Positions 45,442-55,687 of a stretch of DNA of 64,000 bases are shown here, piece after piece. The stretch's first letter is position 1; every line of letters begins with the position of its first letter. This DNA comes from UBA4416 sp963422675 (GTDB taxonomy: Bacteria; Bacteroidota; Bacteroidia; B-17B0; Aurantibacillaceae). Under the pieces are notes generated by a model that ran no database searches, had not been told where the DNA came from, and saw only the letters and a list, made by a program, of their open reading frames with translations. The stretch lies in assembly GCA_963422675.2 (NCBI GenBank), contig CAXVYS010000014.1, positions 124,001 through 188,000 on the forward strand, read 5' to 3'. Both the position numbers and the translations under genes were made by a program.

Positions 45442-48066
45442 TTAAAAATCAAAATTAATTTGCCCGTCTTTCCCTCTCATATGATCACCGTTTAATTTTT
45501 CCATAGCCCTACGATGCAATTCCATAGGTGATAAGCCATTATCCCCTATTTCTTCATCTTCTTCACTGTAATCATCCATCATGATTTCTTCAGGAACTCT
45601 TAAATTGATCTCTTTCACTTTATAAGAGGTCAGTTTTTTTCCTTTAGCTTTCATATTCACCATTGGAGAAAAGTCCACTAAATTAACCACCTCATCTTTG
45701 ATCTCTTTTTCTTTTTCCTTACCAAACTTAATATCTACAACCGGTAATATCTGCGAAGTAATCAGTTCGATTCGTGAATTTTCGTTCTCTGTAATAATAA
45801 GCGTTTTAGCAGAGGTATTTTCAGGAGCAAAACGTTTGGTTAAATACGATTTACTGTCTCCATCAAAATAAATACAGGTTAGCACAAGTTCAGGATAGTA
45901 TTTTTCGATCAATACAATATCATTATCAAAATGGTTCAACACATCATAGGTATAAAGCTTGTAAAAGCCTTTACTTGTAACGGTTAATACTTTATCATCC
46001 CCTGCAAATTTTCCTAAATAAGTTCCTTTACTTTCTTTATTTAAACGGTGCACCGAATCATTAAACCAATAATCTTCCGCAGATAAAGTGGAGGCTCCTT
46101 TTGTTTTCAGTAATACTTTTTTAATCGCATACTTGGTAACGATGTTACCGGTTGATGCCCGACCTTTCACAGGAATCTCCGCGAAATCAATATCCAGTTC
46201 CATTTTTCTTAAACCACTTACCGGTTTTAAGATTACCTGTACTTTTTCCGCTTCACCGTTAGGATTAATGGTAAACCAATGTACCATTGAATTAGGTGTT
46301 CCTTTAGTAAGATCGTATTCTTTTTCGCGGGTAATACCTGTTACGTTAAAACGTTTGATGAATGTAACACCTTTTGGCCCGTCACTATAAATCATATTAT
46401 AAGTAGTCCGTTCATCATTCTTCTTAAATATGGCAATGTATATAATGTCTTTCCCAATAAATACTTTATCAGAGACTTTAAACACTTTCATTTTACCTTC
46501 TTTGGTAAAAGCAATGATATCGTCAAGGTCAGAACAATCGCACACAAACTCATCTTTCTTTAAGCTCTTACCGGCAAAACCTTCAGCGCGGTTAACATAC
46601 AACTTTTCGTTAGCCATAATTACTTCTGTAGCAACAATGGTTTCCAGTTCTTTCGTTTCTGTTTTACGTTCTCTTCCCGCTCCGTATTTTTTCTTTAAAT
46701 TTTTAAAATAATCAACGGCGTAATCAACTAAATTAGCCAAATGATTTTTAACGGTCGCTATTTTAGCATCCAGTTCTTTCATATGTTCCTCAGCTTTGAT
46801 ACTATCAAAACGGGTAATACGAATCATAGGAATCTGCGTTAAACGTTGCAAATCTTCATCAGTAATATCTCTTATCAGTTTTTTCCTGTGAGGTTTAAAC
46901 TTCTCATATAAATATTCGTATAACGTTTCCCTGTTGGAATATTTCTTAAAGTCGATATACATTTCTTCTTTAATAAATAATTTTTCCAAAGAAGAGAAAT
47001 GCCATTTTTCTTCCAGTTCGCTTTGTTCAATTTCTAATTCACGTTTTAATAACTCCAGTGTTTGATGCGTAGAAATTCTTAAAATTTCGCTGACACCAAC
47101 AAAACGTGGTTTCTCATGTTCAATGATACAAGCATTTGGCGAGATACTCATTTCACAATTTGTGAAAGCATAAAGCGCATCAATGGTTTTATCTGCAGAA
47201 ATTCCGGGCTGTAAGTGAATTAAGATCTCCACATTTTCAGCTGTATTATCTTCTACTTTTTTAACCTTGATTTTTCCTTTATCATTTGCTGCTAAAATAG
47301 AATCGATCAATGAGCCTGTAGTAGTACCAAAAGGGATTTCAGAAATAATAAGTGTTTTAGAATTTAATTCTTTAACCCTCGCACGGATCTTAACTTTACC
47401 ACCGCGTAATCCATCTTTGTAATCGCTGAAATCGGCAATACCACCGGTAATAAAATCAGGAAATATCACCGCTTTACGTCCACGTAAGATCTGGATAGAG
47501 GCGTCAATTAATTCATTAAAATTATGTGGTAATATTTTTGTGGCCAAACCAACTGCTATACCTTCTACACCATGTGCTAATACCAAAGGAAATTTAACCG
47601 GCAGAGTAATAGGTTCTTTGTTACGTCCGTCGTAACTCATTCCCCAATTGGTTGTTTTAGGATTGAAAATAATTTCCAGACCTAATTTTGATAAACGGGC
47701 TTCAATGTAACGTGGAGCTGCAGCGCTATCTCCCGTTAAGATATTACCCCAGTTCCCCTGCATATCTATCAACAGGTCTTTCTGGCCAATAGCCACCAAT
47801 GCATCGCCAATACTGGCATCACCATGCGGATGGTATTTCATGGTGTTACCAATTAAGTTGGCAACCTTATTATAACGTCCATCTTCCAGTTCCCACATAC
47901 TATGTAAAATACGACGCTGTACCGGTTTCAAACCATCTTCCATAGCCGGAACCGCACGCTCTAAAATTACATAGCTGGCGTAATCAATAAACCATGTTTT
48001 AAACATTCCGGAAACATGGGTCACAGTATTTAATTCGTTGTGTTCGCTATTTATTTCTTCTTCCAT
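45442..48066 (-). CDS. parC: DNA topoisomerase IV subunit A
   Basis: This 874-residue type IIA subunit has the winged-helix and tower region. The active tyrosine is Tyr120 in AAPRYIEARL, after the conserved HPHGDASIGDALVAIGQ. The C-terminal half carries beta-pinwheel blades (KVFIGKDIIYIAIF; KGRASTGNIVTKYAI) without a clear GyrA box. The pair with parE and the lack of a GyrA box favour topoisomerase IV over gyrase. It decatenates chromosomes. The gap to parE is 77 bases. Confidence 0.93.
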   Translation of the reverse strand: MEEEINSEHNELNTVTHVSGMFKTWFIDYASYVILERAVPAMEDGLKPVQRRILHSMWELEDGRYNKVANLIGNTMKYHPHGDASIGDALVAIGQKDLLIDMQGNWGNILTGDSAAAPRYIEARLSKLGLEIIFNPKTTNWGMSYDGRNKEPITLPVKFPLVLAHGVEGIAVGLATKILPHNFNELIDASIQILRGRKAVIFPDFITGGIADFSDYKDGLRGGKVKIRARVKELNSKTLIISEIPFGTTTGSLIDSILAANDKGKIKVKKVEDNTAENVEILIHLQPGISADKTIDALYAFTNCEMSISPNACIIEHEKPRFVGVSEILRISTHQTLELLKRELEIEQSELEEKWHFSSLEKLFIKEEMYIDFKKYSNRETLYEYLYEKFKPHRKKLIRDITDEDLQRLTQIPMIRITRFDSIKAEEHMKELDAKIATVKNHLANLVDYAVDYFKNLKKKYGAGRERKTETKELETIVATEVIMANEKLYVNRAEGFAGKSLKKDEFVCDCSDLDDIIAFTKEGKMKVFKVSDKVFIGKDIIYIAIFKKNDERTTYNMIYSDGPKGVTFIKRFNVTGITREKEYDLTKGTPNSMVHWFTINPNGEAEKVQVILKPVSGLRKMELDIDFAEIPVKGRASTGNIVTKYAIKKVLLKTKGASTLSAEDYWFNDSVHRLNKESKGTYLGKFAGDDKVLTVTSKGFYKLYTYDVLNHFDNDIVLIEKYYPELVLTCIYFDGDSKSYLTKRFAPENTSAKTLIITENENSRIELITSQILPVVDIKFGKEKEKEIKDEVVNLVDFSPMVNMKAKGKKLTSYKVKEINLRVPEEIMMDDYSEEDEEIGDNGLSPMELHRRAMEKLNGDHMRGKDGQINFDF

Positions 48067-48143
48067 TCTTTTATAATTTAAGGTTTAGAAAATCAACTCA
48101 CTATCCTTTCAAAATCTTCAACTTTCTAATTTTTCTAATTTTC

Positions 48144-50009
48144 TTATGCTTTTAATAAATCTTCTTCAGCATCCACTTCAACACGTAAATTATTAATAAT
48201 AAATTTTTGTCTATCATCTGTATTTTTACCCATATAATAGCTTAATAATTGTTGTATAGAAGATTGCTGATCCAACAATACCGGTTCCAAACGAATATCT
48301 TTCCCAATAAAGTGTTTGAACTCATCCGGAGAAATCTCACCTAATCCTTTAAATCGGGTAATCTCAGGCTTAGGCCCTAATTTAGCAATAGCCGCTTTAC
48401 GTTCTTCTTCACTGTAGCAATAAGCCGTTTCTTTTTTGTTACGCACACGAAATAAAGGAGTTTGTAAAATATAAACGTGTCCGTTCTTTACCAGATCAGG
48501 AAAAAACTGCAAAAAGAATGTTAACAGCAACAAGCGAATATGCATTCCATCCACATCAGCATCGGTAGCAATAACTACATTGTTATAACGTAATTCATCC
48601 AGGCCATCTTCAATATTTAAAGCAGCCTGTAATAAATTAAACTCTTCGTTTTCATACACTACTTTTTTACCTAAGCCAAAAGAATTTAAGGGCTTACCTT
48701 TTAAGCTAAATACAGCCTGTGTATTTACGTCACGTGTTTTGGTAATAGAACCACTGGCCGAATCACCCTCACAAATAAAGATCGTGGTTTCATGCGCACG
48801 CGGGTTTTTTGCGTCATCTAAATGCACGCGGCAATCACGTAATTTTTTATTATGTAATGATGATTTTTTAGCACGTTCACGGGCTAATTTTTGAATGCCC
48901 GATAGCTCTTTACGTTCACGTTCATTGGCTACAATTTTTGCTTCAATGGCACGGGCCGTTTCAGGATTTTTATGCAGGTAATTATCCAGTTGTTGTTTAA
49001 TGAAATCACCAACAAACGAACGCATGGATTGGCCGCCCGGCGCAACTTCCTGGGATCCTAATTTTGTTTTGGTTTGAGATTCGAAAACAGGTTCCTGTAC
49101 ACGAACTGAAACTGCCGCTACAATAGATTTACGAACATCCGTCGGATCAAAATCTTTTTTATAAAACTCACGGATCGTTTTTACAACGGCTTCTCTAAAC
49201 GCTGCCTGGTGCGTACCACCTTGTGTAGTGTACTGACCATTAACGTAACTATAATATTCTTCAGAGAAATGTTCGTTGCTATGTGTCATAGCCAATTCAA
49301 TATCTTCTCCTTTTAAATGAATGATAGGATATAAAATTTCGCCGGTAATGTTTTTTTCCAGTAAGTCTTTTAAACCGTTATCCGATTTATAATCCTGCCC
49401 GTTGAATGTTAAGGTTAGGCCTGTATTTAAGAAGGCATAGTTCCAAAGCATCCGGTCGATGTACTCGTGAACAAAATGGTATTTTTTAAAAATGGTATCA
49501 TCCGGTCTGAACTCTACATATGTACCATTTGATTCGTTTGTCTTCTCAACTTTTGATTCCTTTACTAATTCACCTCTTGAAAATTCTGCTGTTTTTGATT
49601 GTCCATCACGGTAAGCAGTTACTTTAAAATTAACGGCTAAGGCATTCACCGCCTTGGTACCTACCCCATTTAAACCAATTGATTTCTTAAAGGCTTCACT
49701 ATCATATTTACCACCGGTATTAATTTTAGAAACTACCTCCACTAATTTACCTAATGGAATACCACGCCCGTAATCCCGGATAGAAACTGCTCCCTCTTTT
49801 ACATTGACAGCGATTTTTTTTCCCGCGCCCATCATAAACTCATCAATAGAGTTATCCATCACCTCTTTAATCAGTACATAAATACCATCATCAAAAGCGG
49901 AACCATCTCCAAGTTTACCAATGTACATACCGGGACGCATCCTGATATGCTCTTTCCAATCGAGGGATTTAATACTGTCTTCGTTATAACTTGCTATCTC
50001 TTTTGCCAT
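48144..50009 (-). CDS. parE: DNA topoisomerase IV subunit B
   Basis: The 621-residue ATPase subunit has the GHKL features: HIRMRPGMYIG, VMDNSIDEFM, YGRGIPLG and GVGTKAVNALA. The TOPRIM domain has EGDSASG and ATDADVDGMHIRLLLL. It supplies ATP-driven gate closure to ParC. It is the first gene in a likely parE-parC-kdtA unit. The 89-base gap upstream is very AT-rich, with ATTATTCATT repeated twice. Confidence 0.93.
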   Translation of the reverse strand: MAKEIASYNEDSIKSLDWKEHIRMRPGMYIGKLGDGSAFDDGIYVLIKEVMDNSIDEFMMGAGKKIAVNVKEGAVSIRDYGRGIPLGKLVEVVSKINTGGKYDSEAFKKSIGLNGVGTKAVNALAVNFKVTAYRDGQSKTAEFSRGELVKESKVEKTNESNGTYVEFRPDDTIFKKYHFVHEYIDRMLWNYAFLNTGLTLTFNGQDYKSDNGLKDLLEKNITGEILYPIIHLKGEDIELAMTHSNEHFSEEYYSYVNGQYTTQGGTHQAAFREAVVKTIREFYKKDFDPTDVRKSIVAAVSVRVQEPVFESQTKTKLGSQEVAPGGQSMRSFVGDFIKQQLDNYLHKNPETARAIEAKIVANERERKELSGIQKLARERAKKSSLHNKKLRDCRVHLDDAKNPRAHETTIFICEGDSASGSITKTRDVNTQAVFSLKGKPLNSFGLGKKVVYENEEFNLLQAALNIEDGLDELRYNNVVIATDADVDGMHIRLLLLTFFLQFFPDLVKNGHVYILQTPLFRVRNKKETAYCYSEEERKAAIAKLGPKPEITRFKGLGEISPDEFKHFIGKDIRLEPVLLDQQSSIQQLLSYYMGKNTDDRQKFIINNLRVEVDAEEDLLKA

Positions 50010-50098
50010 CCATCAAAAAATTTAAAATTCATAATTTATAATTTAAAAATTTGTTCACCGCAGGGCTTACTTTTAAATTATTCATTTTTAATTATTCA

Positions 50099-51199
50099 TT
50101 AAACATTGAACCTGAAGTGCATTACATCACCATCAGCCACAACATATTCTTTACCCTCTACTCTTAATTTACCAACTTCTTTACAGGCATTTTCTGAACC
50201 ATAGGTTACATAATCATTATAACCGATCACCTCAGCGCGGATAAATCCTTTTTCAAAATCGGTATGAATAACACCAGCCGCTTGCGGAGCCGTCATTCCT
50301 TTTTCAATGGTCCAGGCACGCACTTCTTTCACACCTGCGGTAAAATAAGTTTGTAATTTTAATAAGTGATACGCTTGTTTGATCAGTTTATTTACACCAG
50401 GCTCATCTAATCCCATTTCTCCCAGGAACATTTGTTTTTCTTCATAGGTTTCTAATGAGGAGATTTCACTTTCCATTTGTGCAGTAATGACCAATATCTC
50501 AGCATTTTCACTTTTTACAGCTTCTTTCACAGCGTCTACATGTTTGTTCCCTGATTTAGCAGAAGCTTCATCCACATTACAAACATACATTACCGGTTTA
50601 ATGGTTAACATGTGTAAATCTTCAATGTAAGGTAATTCGCTGTCTTCTAATCTGCAGGCACGTGCCGACTGACCGCTTTCCAACGTTTCTTTTACACGTA
50701 AAAGCGTATTATATGTTTTAACAGCCTCTTTGTCGTTACCCACTTTTGCTGCCTTTTCAAACTTTTTAAGTTTAGTTTCTACCGATTCTAAATCTTTTAA
50801 TTGTAATTCGGTATCAATAATTTCTTTATCACGAACCGGATTTACATTTCCATCTACGTGAATCACATTATCATCATCAAAGCAACGTAATACATGTAAA
50901 ATAGCATTACACTCTCTGATATTTGCTAAAAATTTATTCCCTAAACCTTCTCCTTTACTTGCACCTTTCACTAAACCTGCAATATCTACAATTTCAACCG
51001 TTGTTGGTTGCACTGCCTGGGGCTTAACTAATTCCGCCAATTTATTTAAACGTTCATCAGGAACAGTAATTACTCCTACATTTGGTTCGATCGTACAAAA
51101 CGGAAAGTTCGCCGCTTGTGCTTTTGCATTACTTAAACAATTAAACAAAGTTGATTTTCCAACATTTGGTAACCCAACAATTCCACATTTTAAAGCCAT
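50099..51199 (-). CDS. ychF: Redox-regulated ATPase YchF (OLA1-type)
   Basis: The 366-residue protein is a P-loop TRAFAC ATPase that binds ATP rather than GTP. G1 is GLPNVGKST near residue 8, followed by FPFCTIEPNVGVI and the DIAGLVKGASKGEGLGNKFL G3 region. The NVDE motif (YVCNVDEAS) replaces the usual NKxD. The C-terminal TGS-like region includes YFTAGVKEVRAWTIEKGMTAPQAAGVIHTDFEKGFIRAEV. The family is linked to ribosomes and oxidative stress. It is divergent from the transketolase gene. Confidence 0.97.
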   Translation of the reverse strand: MALKCGIVGLPNVGKSTLFNCLSNAKAQAANFPFCTIEPNVGVITVPDERLNKLAELVKPQAVQPTTVEIVDIAGLVKGASKGEGLGNKFLANIRECNAILHVLRCFDDDNVIHVDGNVNPVRDKEIIDTELQLKDLESVETKLKKFEKAAKVGNDKEAVKTYNTLLRVKETLESGQSARACRLEDSELPYIEDLHMLTIKPVMYVCNVDEASAKSGNKHVDAVKEAVKSENAEILVITAQMESEISSLETYEEKQMFLGEMGLDEPGVNKLIKQAYHLLKLQTYFTAGVKEVRAWTIEKGMTAPQAAGVIHTDFEKGFIRAEVIGYNDYVTYGSENACKEVGKLRVEGKEYVVADGDVMHFRFNV

Positions 51200-51418
51200 T
51201 TTTTATATTTGTTTTTGATTTAAAAAATCCGGAAAGCTAAAAATCAACAATCCTGAACGTTTTGTAATTAAAATTAATCTGCAAATATATTAAAATCGAT
51301 TACTTTGCTTTGCTATAAATAGTAGCATTCTTGGGCAGTTTTTAACAATTATGACCATTATGCTGTGAAAAACAAATTAAACAAGTTACTTTTTAACATA
51401 CTGTTATTATTATCAACA

Positions 51419-51453
51419 TTGACGTTATATAGCATAAGCAAATAGTATTTTTG
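51419..51453 (+). promoter_or_regulatory. Promoter of the transketolase gene
   Basis: TTG (51419-51421), 24 bases, then TATTTTTG (51446-51453), a full match to TAnnTTTG. It lies 18 bases before the ATG. A CAAATATA at 51282-51289 gives a -7 for the divergent ychF. Confidence 0.7.
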
Positions 51454-51470
51454 CGCAAAACTACTTTTTT

Positions 51471-52319
51471 ATGGCTGATATTTCCCAATTAGAGAAACTG
51501 GCTCTTCAGGTAAGAAGAGATATTTTAAGAATGGTTCACGCCGTAAATTCGGGCCATCCGGGCGGTTCCTTGGGTTGTACAGAATATTTAGTAGCTCTCT
51601 ACAATGGCGTTATGAATCATAAGCCTAAACATTTTACCATGGACGGAAACGGGGAAGACTTGTTTTTTCTGAGTAACGGACACATTTCACCGGTATTTTA
51701 CAGTGTTTTAGCCCGTGCAGGATACTTTCCGGTAAGTGAACTTAAAACTTTCCGTAAGTTAAACTCCCGTTTACAGGGGCATCCAACCACTCACGAGCAT
51801 TTACCGGGCGTGCGTATTGCCAGTGGTTCATTAGGCCAGGGCATGAGTGTGGCCATTGGCGCTGCTATTGCCAAAAAATTAAATAAAGATAACTCTATCA
51901 TTTACAGCTTACACGGCGACGGTGAGTTACAGGAAGGTCAGATATGGGAAGCCGCAATTTATGCTGCAGCCAACAAAGTAGATAATTATATTGCGACTAT
52001 TGATTATAACGGACGTCAGATTGATGGCGACGTAGAAAATGTGTTATCTCTTGGAAATTTAAAAGCAAAATTTGAAGCTTTTGGATGGCAGGTAGTTGAA
52101 ACCAATGAAGGAAACAACATGACTGCCGTTATTGAAGGGTTGGCAAAAGCAAAAACCTTTATAGGTAAAGGCAAACCTATCATTAACATTATGAAAACAG
52201 AAATGGGTGCCGGTGTCGACTTCATGATGGGAACACACAAATGGCACGGTTCTGCACCAAATGATGAGCAATTGAAAAAAGCGCTTGATCAGTTAATTGG
52301 TAACGAAGCGGATTACTAA
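51471..52319 (+). CDS. Transketolase, N-terminal half
   Basis: The 282-residue chain carries the TPP-binding half of a split transketolase: GHPGGSLG near residue 28, HGDGELQEGQIWEA with the metal-binding Asp in the GDG motif, and ATIDYNGRQIDG with the Asn of GDGx(n)N. It needs the C-terminal half (53828-54781) to make the active site. Together they exchange two-carbon units in the pentose phosphate pathway. A VWA gene lies between the two halves, which is unusual since they are normally adjacent. Confidence 0.95.
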   Translation: MADISQLEKLALQVRRDILRMVHAVNSGHPGGSLGCTEYLVALYNGVMNHKPKHFTMDGNGEDLFFLSNGHISPVFYSVLARAGYFPVSELKTFRKLNSRLQGHPTTHEHLPGVRIASGSLGQGMSVAIGAAIAKKLNKDNSIIYSLHGDGELQEGQIWEAAIYAAANKVDNYIATIDYNGRQIDGDVENVLSLGNLKAKFEAFGWQVVETNEGNNMTAVIEGLAKAKTFIGKGKPIINIMKTEMGAGVDFMMGTHKWHGSAPNDEQLKKALDQLIGNEADY

Positions 52320-52329
52320 AATTTAAGGC

Positions 52330-52430
52330 TTGAGACATAAGATTTTAGATTTAAGAAAACTAAACAAATTGAGAACTATTATTTTCGTAATACTTCTTAA
52401 TTCTGTATTCTTAAATCTTAAATCTCAACC
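52330..52430. repeat. Inverted repeat spanning the start of the VWA gene
   Basis: TTGAGACATAAGATTTTAGA with TTTAAGAA (52330-52357) pairs imperfectly with TTCTTAAATCTTAAATCTCA (ending near 52430). The right arm is part of the signal-peptide coding region. It resembles the moxR-DUF58 repeat at 12970-13030 (shared core AAGATTTTAGA / AAATCTTAAATCT). Confidence 0.65.
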
Positions 52431-53727
52431 CACCAACCGCATTCTTTTTATTTTTGATGATTCCTACAGCATGTATGCTCCATGGAACAGCAACATTAAA
52501 ATAGAAGTTGCCAAGAAAATAATGGGCGAATTTTTAGATAGCCTTAAATCACTGCCTAATTTAGAACTGGCCTTACGCTGCTACGGGCACACTACCTTTA
52601 TTAAGCCTGAACGGAATTGTAAAGACACTAAACTCGAAGTTCCATTTGCAAAAGCAGCTCTTAATGCACCAAAAATAAAACAACGCATTCAAAAATTAGA
52701 ACCTCTGGGAACGACTCCCATAGCTTATTCGTTAGGAGAAAGCGCTGCTGATTTTACCCCTTGCAGTAATTGTCGCAATATTATTATTTTAATTACCGAT
52801 GGCATAGAAGAATGTGGTGGCGTGCCTTGCGAGGTATCTGCTGAATTACAACGCAAAGGTATTTTCCTCCGGCCTTTTGTTATTGGTGTGGGCCTCGATG
52901 TGAAATTTGCCGATGTATTTGGTTGCATGGGGAAATTTTATGATGTGAGTAACGAAGCAAATTTTAAAGATGTATTAAACCTCGTTTTAACGGAAGCCAT
53001 TTCTCAAACCACTGTTCAGGTTGATTTACTTGATATTAATAAAAAGCCTACCGAAACAGATGTCAACATGACTTTTTATGATTCAAATACAAAACAGGTA
53101 AAATATAATTATTTACATACCCTAAATCACCGTGGGAACCCCGATACCCTCGTATTAAGCCCTAATATCACTTACGACCTCATGGTGCATACCATCCCTC
53201 CTGTTGAAAAAAAGAACATTACCATACAACAAGGCAAACATAATATTATTCCCGTAGATGCTCCCCAGGGTTATTTAAAACTGGAACTAGATGGCCCCTT
53301 AAGTAAATATTTCCCTACCTGTGTAGTACGTAAAAAAGGAGACATGAATACCCTTAACATACAGGATTTTGGAAAAACCGACAAATACATTGTAGGAAAA
53401 TATGATGTGGAAATACTAACTCTTCCCCGCATTAATTTAAATGATGTGGAAATTCAACAAAGTACAACAAACACTATTAAAGTCCCTACTTCGGGAAATG
53501 CTTATATTACTAAGGTTGGTGGTGGTTACGGCAGTATTTTCAGCGACGATGGAAAAAAGGTAAGCTGGGTATGCAACTTAAATAAAGCCTTACTTAATGA
53601 AATTATCTACCTGCAACCGGGCAATTATAAACTCGAATTCAGGTACGAAGGCGTTAAGGAAACGGTAGGAACCCTAGAACGAAAATTTACGATCACTTCC
53701 GCAGTCTCAACCAATATTAAACTCTAA
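52369..53727 (+). CDS. Secreted VWA-domain protein
   Basis: The in-frame TTG at 52369 gives a standard signal peptide (MRTIIFVILLNSVFLNLKSQ). An earlier TTG at 52330 would put 13 charged residues before it and lies in a repeat arm. A VWA domain follows at once with MIDAS DDSYS (ILFIFDDSYSMYAPW), then LRCYGHT, TPIAYSLGES and ITDGIEECGG. The C-terminal 250 residues are beta-rich with Ig-like character. It is close to periplasmic Ca-activated-channel-type VWA proteins by eye. It is inserted between the transketolase halves, without obvious functional link. Confidence 0.8.
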   Translation: MRTIIFVILLNSVFLNLKSQPTNRILFIFDDSYSMYAPWNSNIKIEVAKKIMGEFLDSLKSLPNLELALRCYGHTTFIKPERNCKDTKLEVPFAKAALNAPKIKQRIQKLEPLGTTPIAYSLGESAADFTPCSNCRNIIILITDGIEECGGVPCEVSAELQRKGIFLRPFVIGVGLDVKFADVFGCMGKFYDVSNEANFKDVLNLVLTEAISQTTVQVDLLDINKKPTETDVNMTFYDSNTKQVKYNYLHTLNHRGNPDTLVLSPNITYDLMVHTIPPVEKKNITIQQGKHNIIPVDAPQGYLKLELDGPLSKYFPTCVVRKKGDMNTLNIQDFGKTDKYIVGKYDVEILTLPRINLNDVEIQQSTTNTIKVPTSGNAYITKVGGGYGSIFSDDGKKVSWVCNLNKALLNEIIYLQPGNYKLEFRYEGVKETVGTLERKFTITSAVSTNIKL

Positions 53728-53827
53728 ACGACCTTTCAATAATTATTGATAATTAAGCCGAAAAATAAAATAAAAAATGAATCTGTTTTACTAGATTAGC
53801 ACACTGGGAACACACACAACTTATTAC

Positions 53828-54781
53828 ATGAAAAAATACACTTACACAGAAAAAAAAGATACACGTTCAGGCTTCGGTGCCGGTTTATCAGAACTTGGAA
53901 AATCAAATCCTAACGTTGTAGCACTATGTGCCGATTTAACAGGTTCATTAAAAATGGATGCTTTTCAAAAAGAACATCCTGAACGTTTTTTTCAGGTAGG
54001 TATTGCAGAAGCCAATATGATTGGTATTGCCGCAGGTTTAACCATTGGCGGTAAAATTCCTTTTACAGGAACCTTTGCAAACTTTAGTACTGGCCGTGTG
54101 TACGATCAAATTCGCCAAAGTGTTGCCTATTCAGGTAAAAATGTGAAAATATGTGCTTCGCATGCGGGCCTTACCTTAGGTGAAGATGGTGCTACTCACC
54201 AAATTTTGGAAGACATTGGATTAATGAAAATGTTACCCCACATGTGTGTGATTAACCCCTGCGATTATAATCAAACAAAAGCGGCAACTATTGCTATTGC
54301 CGATTATGAAGGACCTGTTTACTTACGCTTTGGTCGTCCTACAGTTCCTAACTTTACACCGGCCGATCAAAAATTTGAAATAGGAAAAGCAGTGATGTTA
54401 AACGAAGGAACTGATGTAACCATTATTGCAACAGGCCATTTAACATGGAAAGCTATTGAAGCCGGAGAAAAATTAGCCGAACAAGGTATCTCTGCCGAGA
54501 TCATTAATATCCACACCATTAAACCATTGGATAATGACGCTATTTTAAAATCCATTGCTAAAACCAAATGTGTGGTTACTGCCGAAGAACACCAAATGAA
54601 TGGTGGTTTGGGTGACAGCGTTGCTCAATTGTTGGCACGCCATACACCTACTCCGCAGGAATTTGTGGCAGTTAACGATAGCTTTGGCGAAAGCGGAACG
54701 CCTGATGAATTAATGACTAAATACGGATTAGATACAGTGAATATTTTAGATGCTGTAGCTAAAGTAATGAAGAGAAAGTAG
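53828..54781 (+). CDS. Transketolase, C-terminal half
   Basis: The 317-residue chain has the pyrimidine-binding and C-terminal domains: VVALCADLTGSLKMDAF, RFFQVGIAEANMIGIAAGLTIGG (with the catalytic Glu), SHAGLTLGEDGATHQ and YLRFGRPTVP, ending with TAEEHQMNGGLGDSVAQLL. It completes the N-terminal half at 51471. Its last codons AAG AGA AAG TAG closely match the boundary sequence of each downstream 187-bp repeat. Confidence 0.95.
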   Translation: MKKYTYTEKKDTRSGFGAGLSELGKSNPNVVALCADLTGSLKMDAFQKEHPERFFQVGIAEANMIGIAAGLTIGGKIPFTGTFANFSTGRVYDQIRQSVAYSGKNVKICASHAGLTLGEDGATHQILEDIGLMKMLPHMCVINPCDYNQTKAATIAIADYEGPVYLRFGRPTVPNFTPADQKFEIGKAVMLNEGTDVTIIATGHLTWKAIEAGEKLAEQGISAEIINIHTIKPLDNDAILKSIAKTKCVVTAEEHQMNGGLGDSVAQLLARHTPTPQEFVAVNDSFGESGTPDELMTKYGLDTVNILDAVAKVMKRK

Positions 54782-55687
54782 AACAATTTCACGCAAATTT
54801 TCGCAGAGGAATTTTAGCAGAGTCACACAGATTTTTAAGAAGCGGTTTCATAAATGGAATCGCTTTTTTAGTTTGATACTTTTTTATCAACGAAACTCAG
54901 CGCACGAATCTGAGTTCATCTGCGAGAACCCGGTTCTACTCATGATATTTGATGAGAAGAGAAAATAAAACAATTTCACGCAGATCTTCGCAAAGGAATT
55001 TTAGCAGAGTCATCCAGATTTTTAAGATGTAGTTTCACAAATAGTATCGCTTTTTTAGTTTGATACTTTTTTATCAGCGAAACTCAGCGCACGAATCTGA
55101 GTTCATCTGCGAGAACCCAATTCTACTCATGATATTTGATGAGAAGAGAAAATAGAACAATTTCACGTAGATTTTCACAGAGGAATTTTAGCAGAGTCAC
55201 ACAGATTTTTAAGAAGCGGTTTCATAAATGGAATCGCTTTTTTAGTGTTATACTTTTTTTATCAGCGAAACTCAGCGCGCGAATCTGCGTTCATTTGCGA
55301 GATTCCGGTTCTACTCATGATATTTGATGAGAAGAGAAAATAAAACAATTTCACGCAAATTTTCGCAGAGGAATTTCAGTAGAGTCTCACAGGTTTTTAA
55401 GAAGTGGCTTCATAAATAGCATTGCTTTTATACTTTTTTTATCAGCGAAACTCAGCGCACGAATCTGAGTTCATCTGCGAGAACCCGGTTCTACTCATGA
55501 TATTTGACTGGAAGAGAAAACAGAACAATTTCCCACAGATTTTCACGGAGAAATTTCAGCAGAGTCACACAGATTTTTAAGAAGCTGTTTCATAAATGGA
55601 ATCGCTTTTTAGTTTTATACTTTTTTATCAGCGAAACTCAGCGAACGAATCTGCGTTCATCTGCGAGATTCCGGTTCTACTCATGAT
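54782..55687. repeat. Five tandem copies of a ~187-bp unit between convergent genes
   Basis: AACAATTTC marks copy starts at 54782, 54969, 55156, 55344 and 55524, giving periods of 187, 187, 188 and 180. Each unit contains the hairpin/T-run, a TATCAGCGAAACTCAGCG block and ends GGTTCTACTCATGAT. Unit ends match the two flanking genes: the left edge copies the transketolase 3' end (AAGAGAAAATAG), the right edge copies the rlmH 3' end (CTACTCATGAT). The array fills the gap almost exactly. Short plus-strand frames within it are repeat artefacts. Confidence 0.95.
54840..54869 (+). terminator. Likely terminator of the transketolase gene, inside repeat copy 1
   Basis: AGCGGTTTC pairs with GAATCGCT (one mismatch or bulge) around ATAAATG and is followed by six T bases. 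Equivalent hairpins occur in each of the other repeat units; the stem is intact in copy 3 and weakened in copies 2, 4 and 5. Confidence 0.65.

Noticed and set aside
45442..50009. DNA gyrase rather than topoisomerase IV
   Set aside because: The A subunit lacks a visible GyrA box and the B/A pair has the usual parE-parC order; the call still rests on family resemblance only.
54782..55687. A CRISPR array
   Set aside because: Units are ~187 bp and repeat as a whole; there are no short direct repeats with unique spacers and no cas genes.
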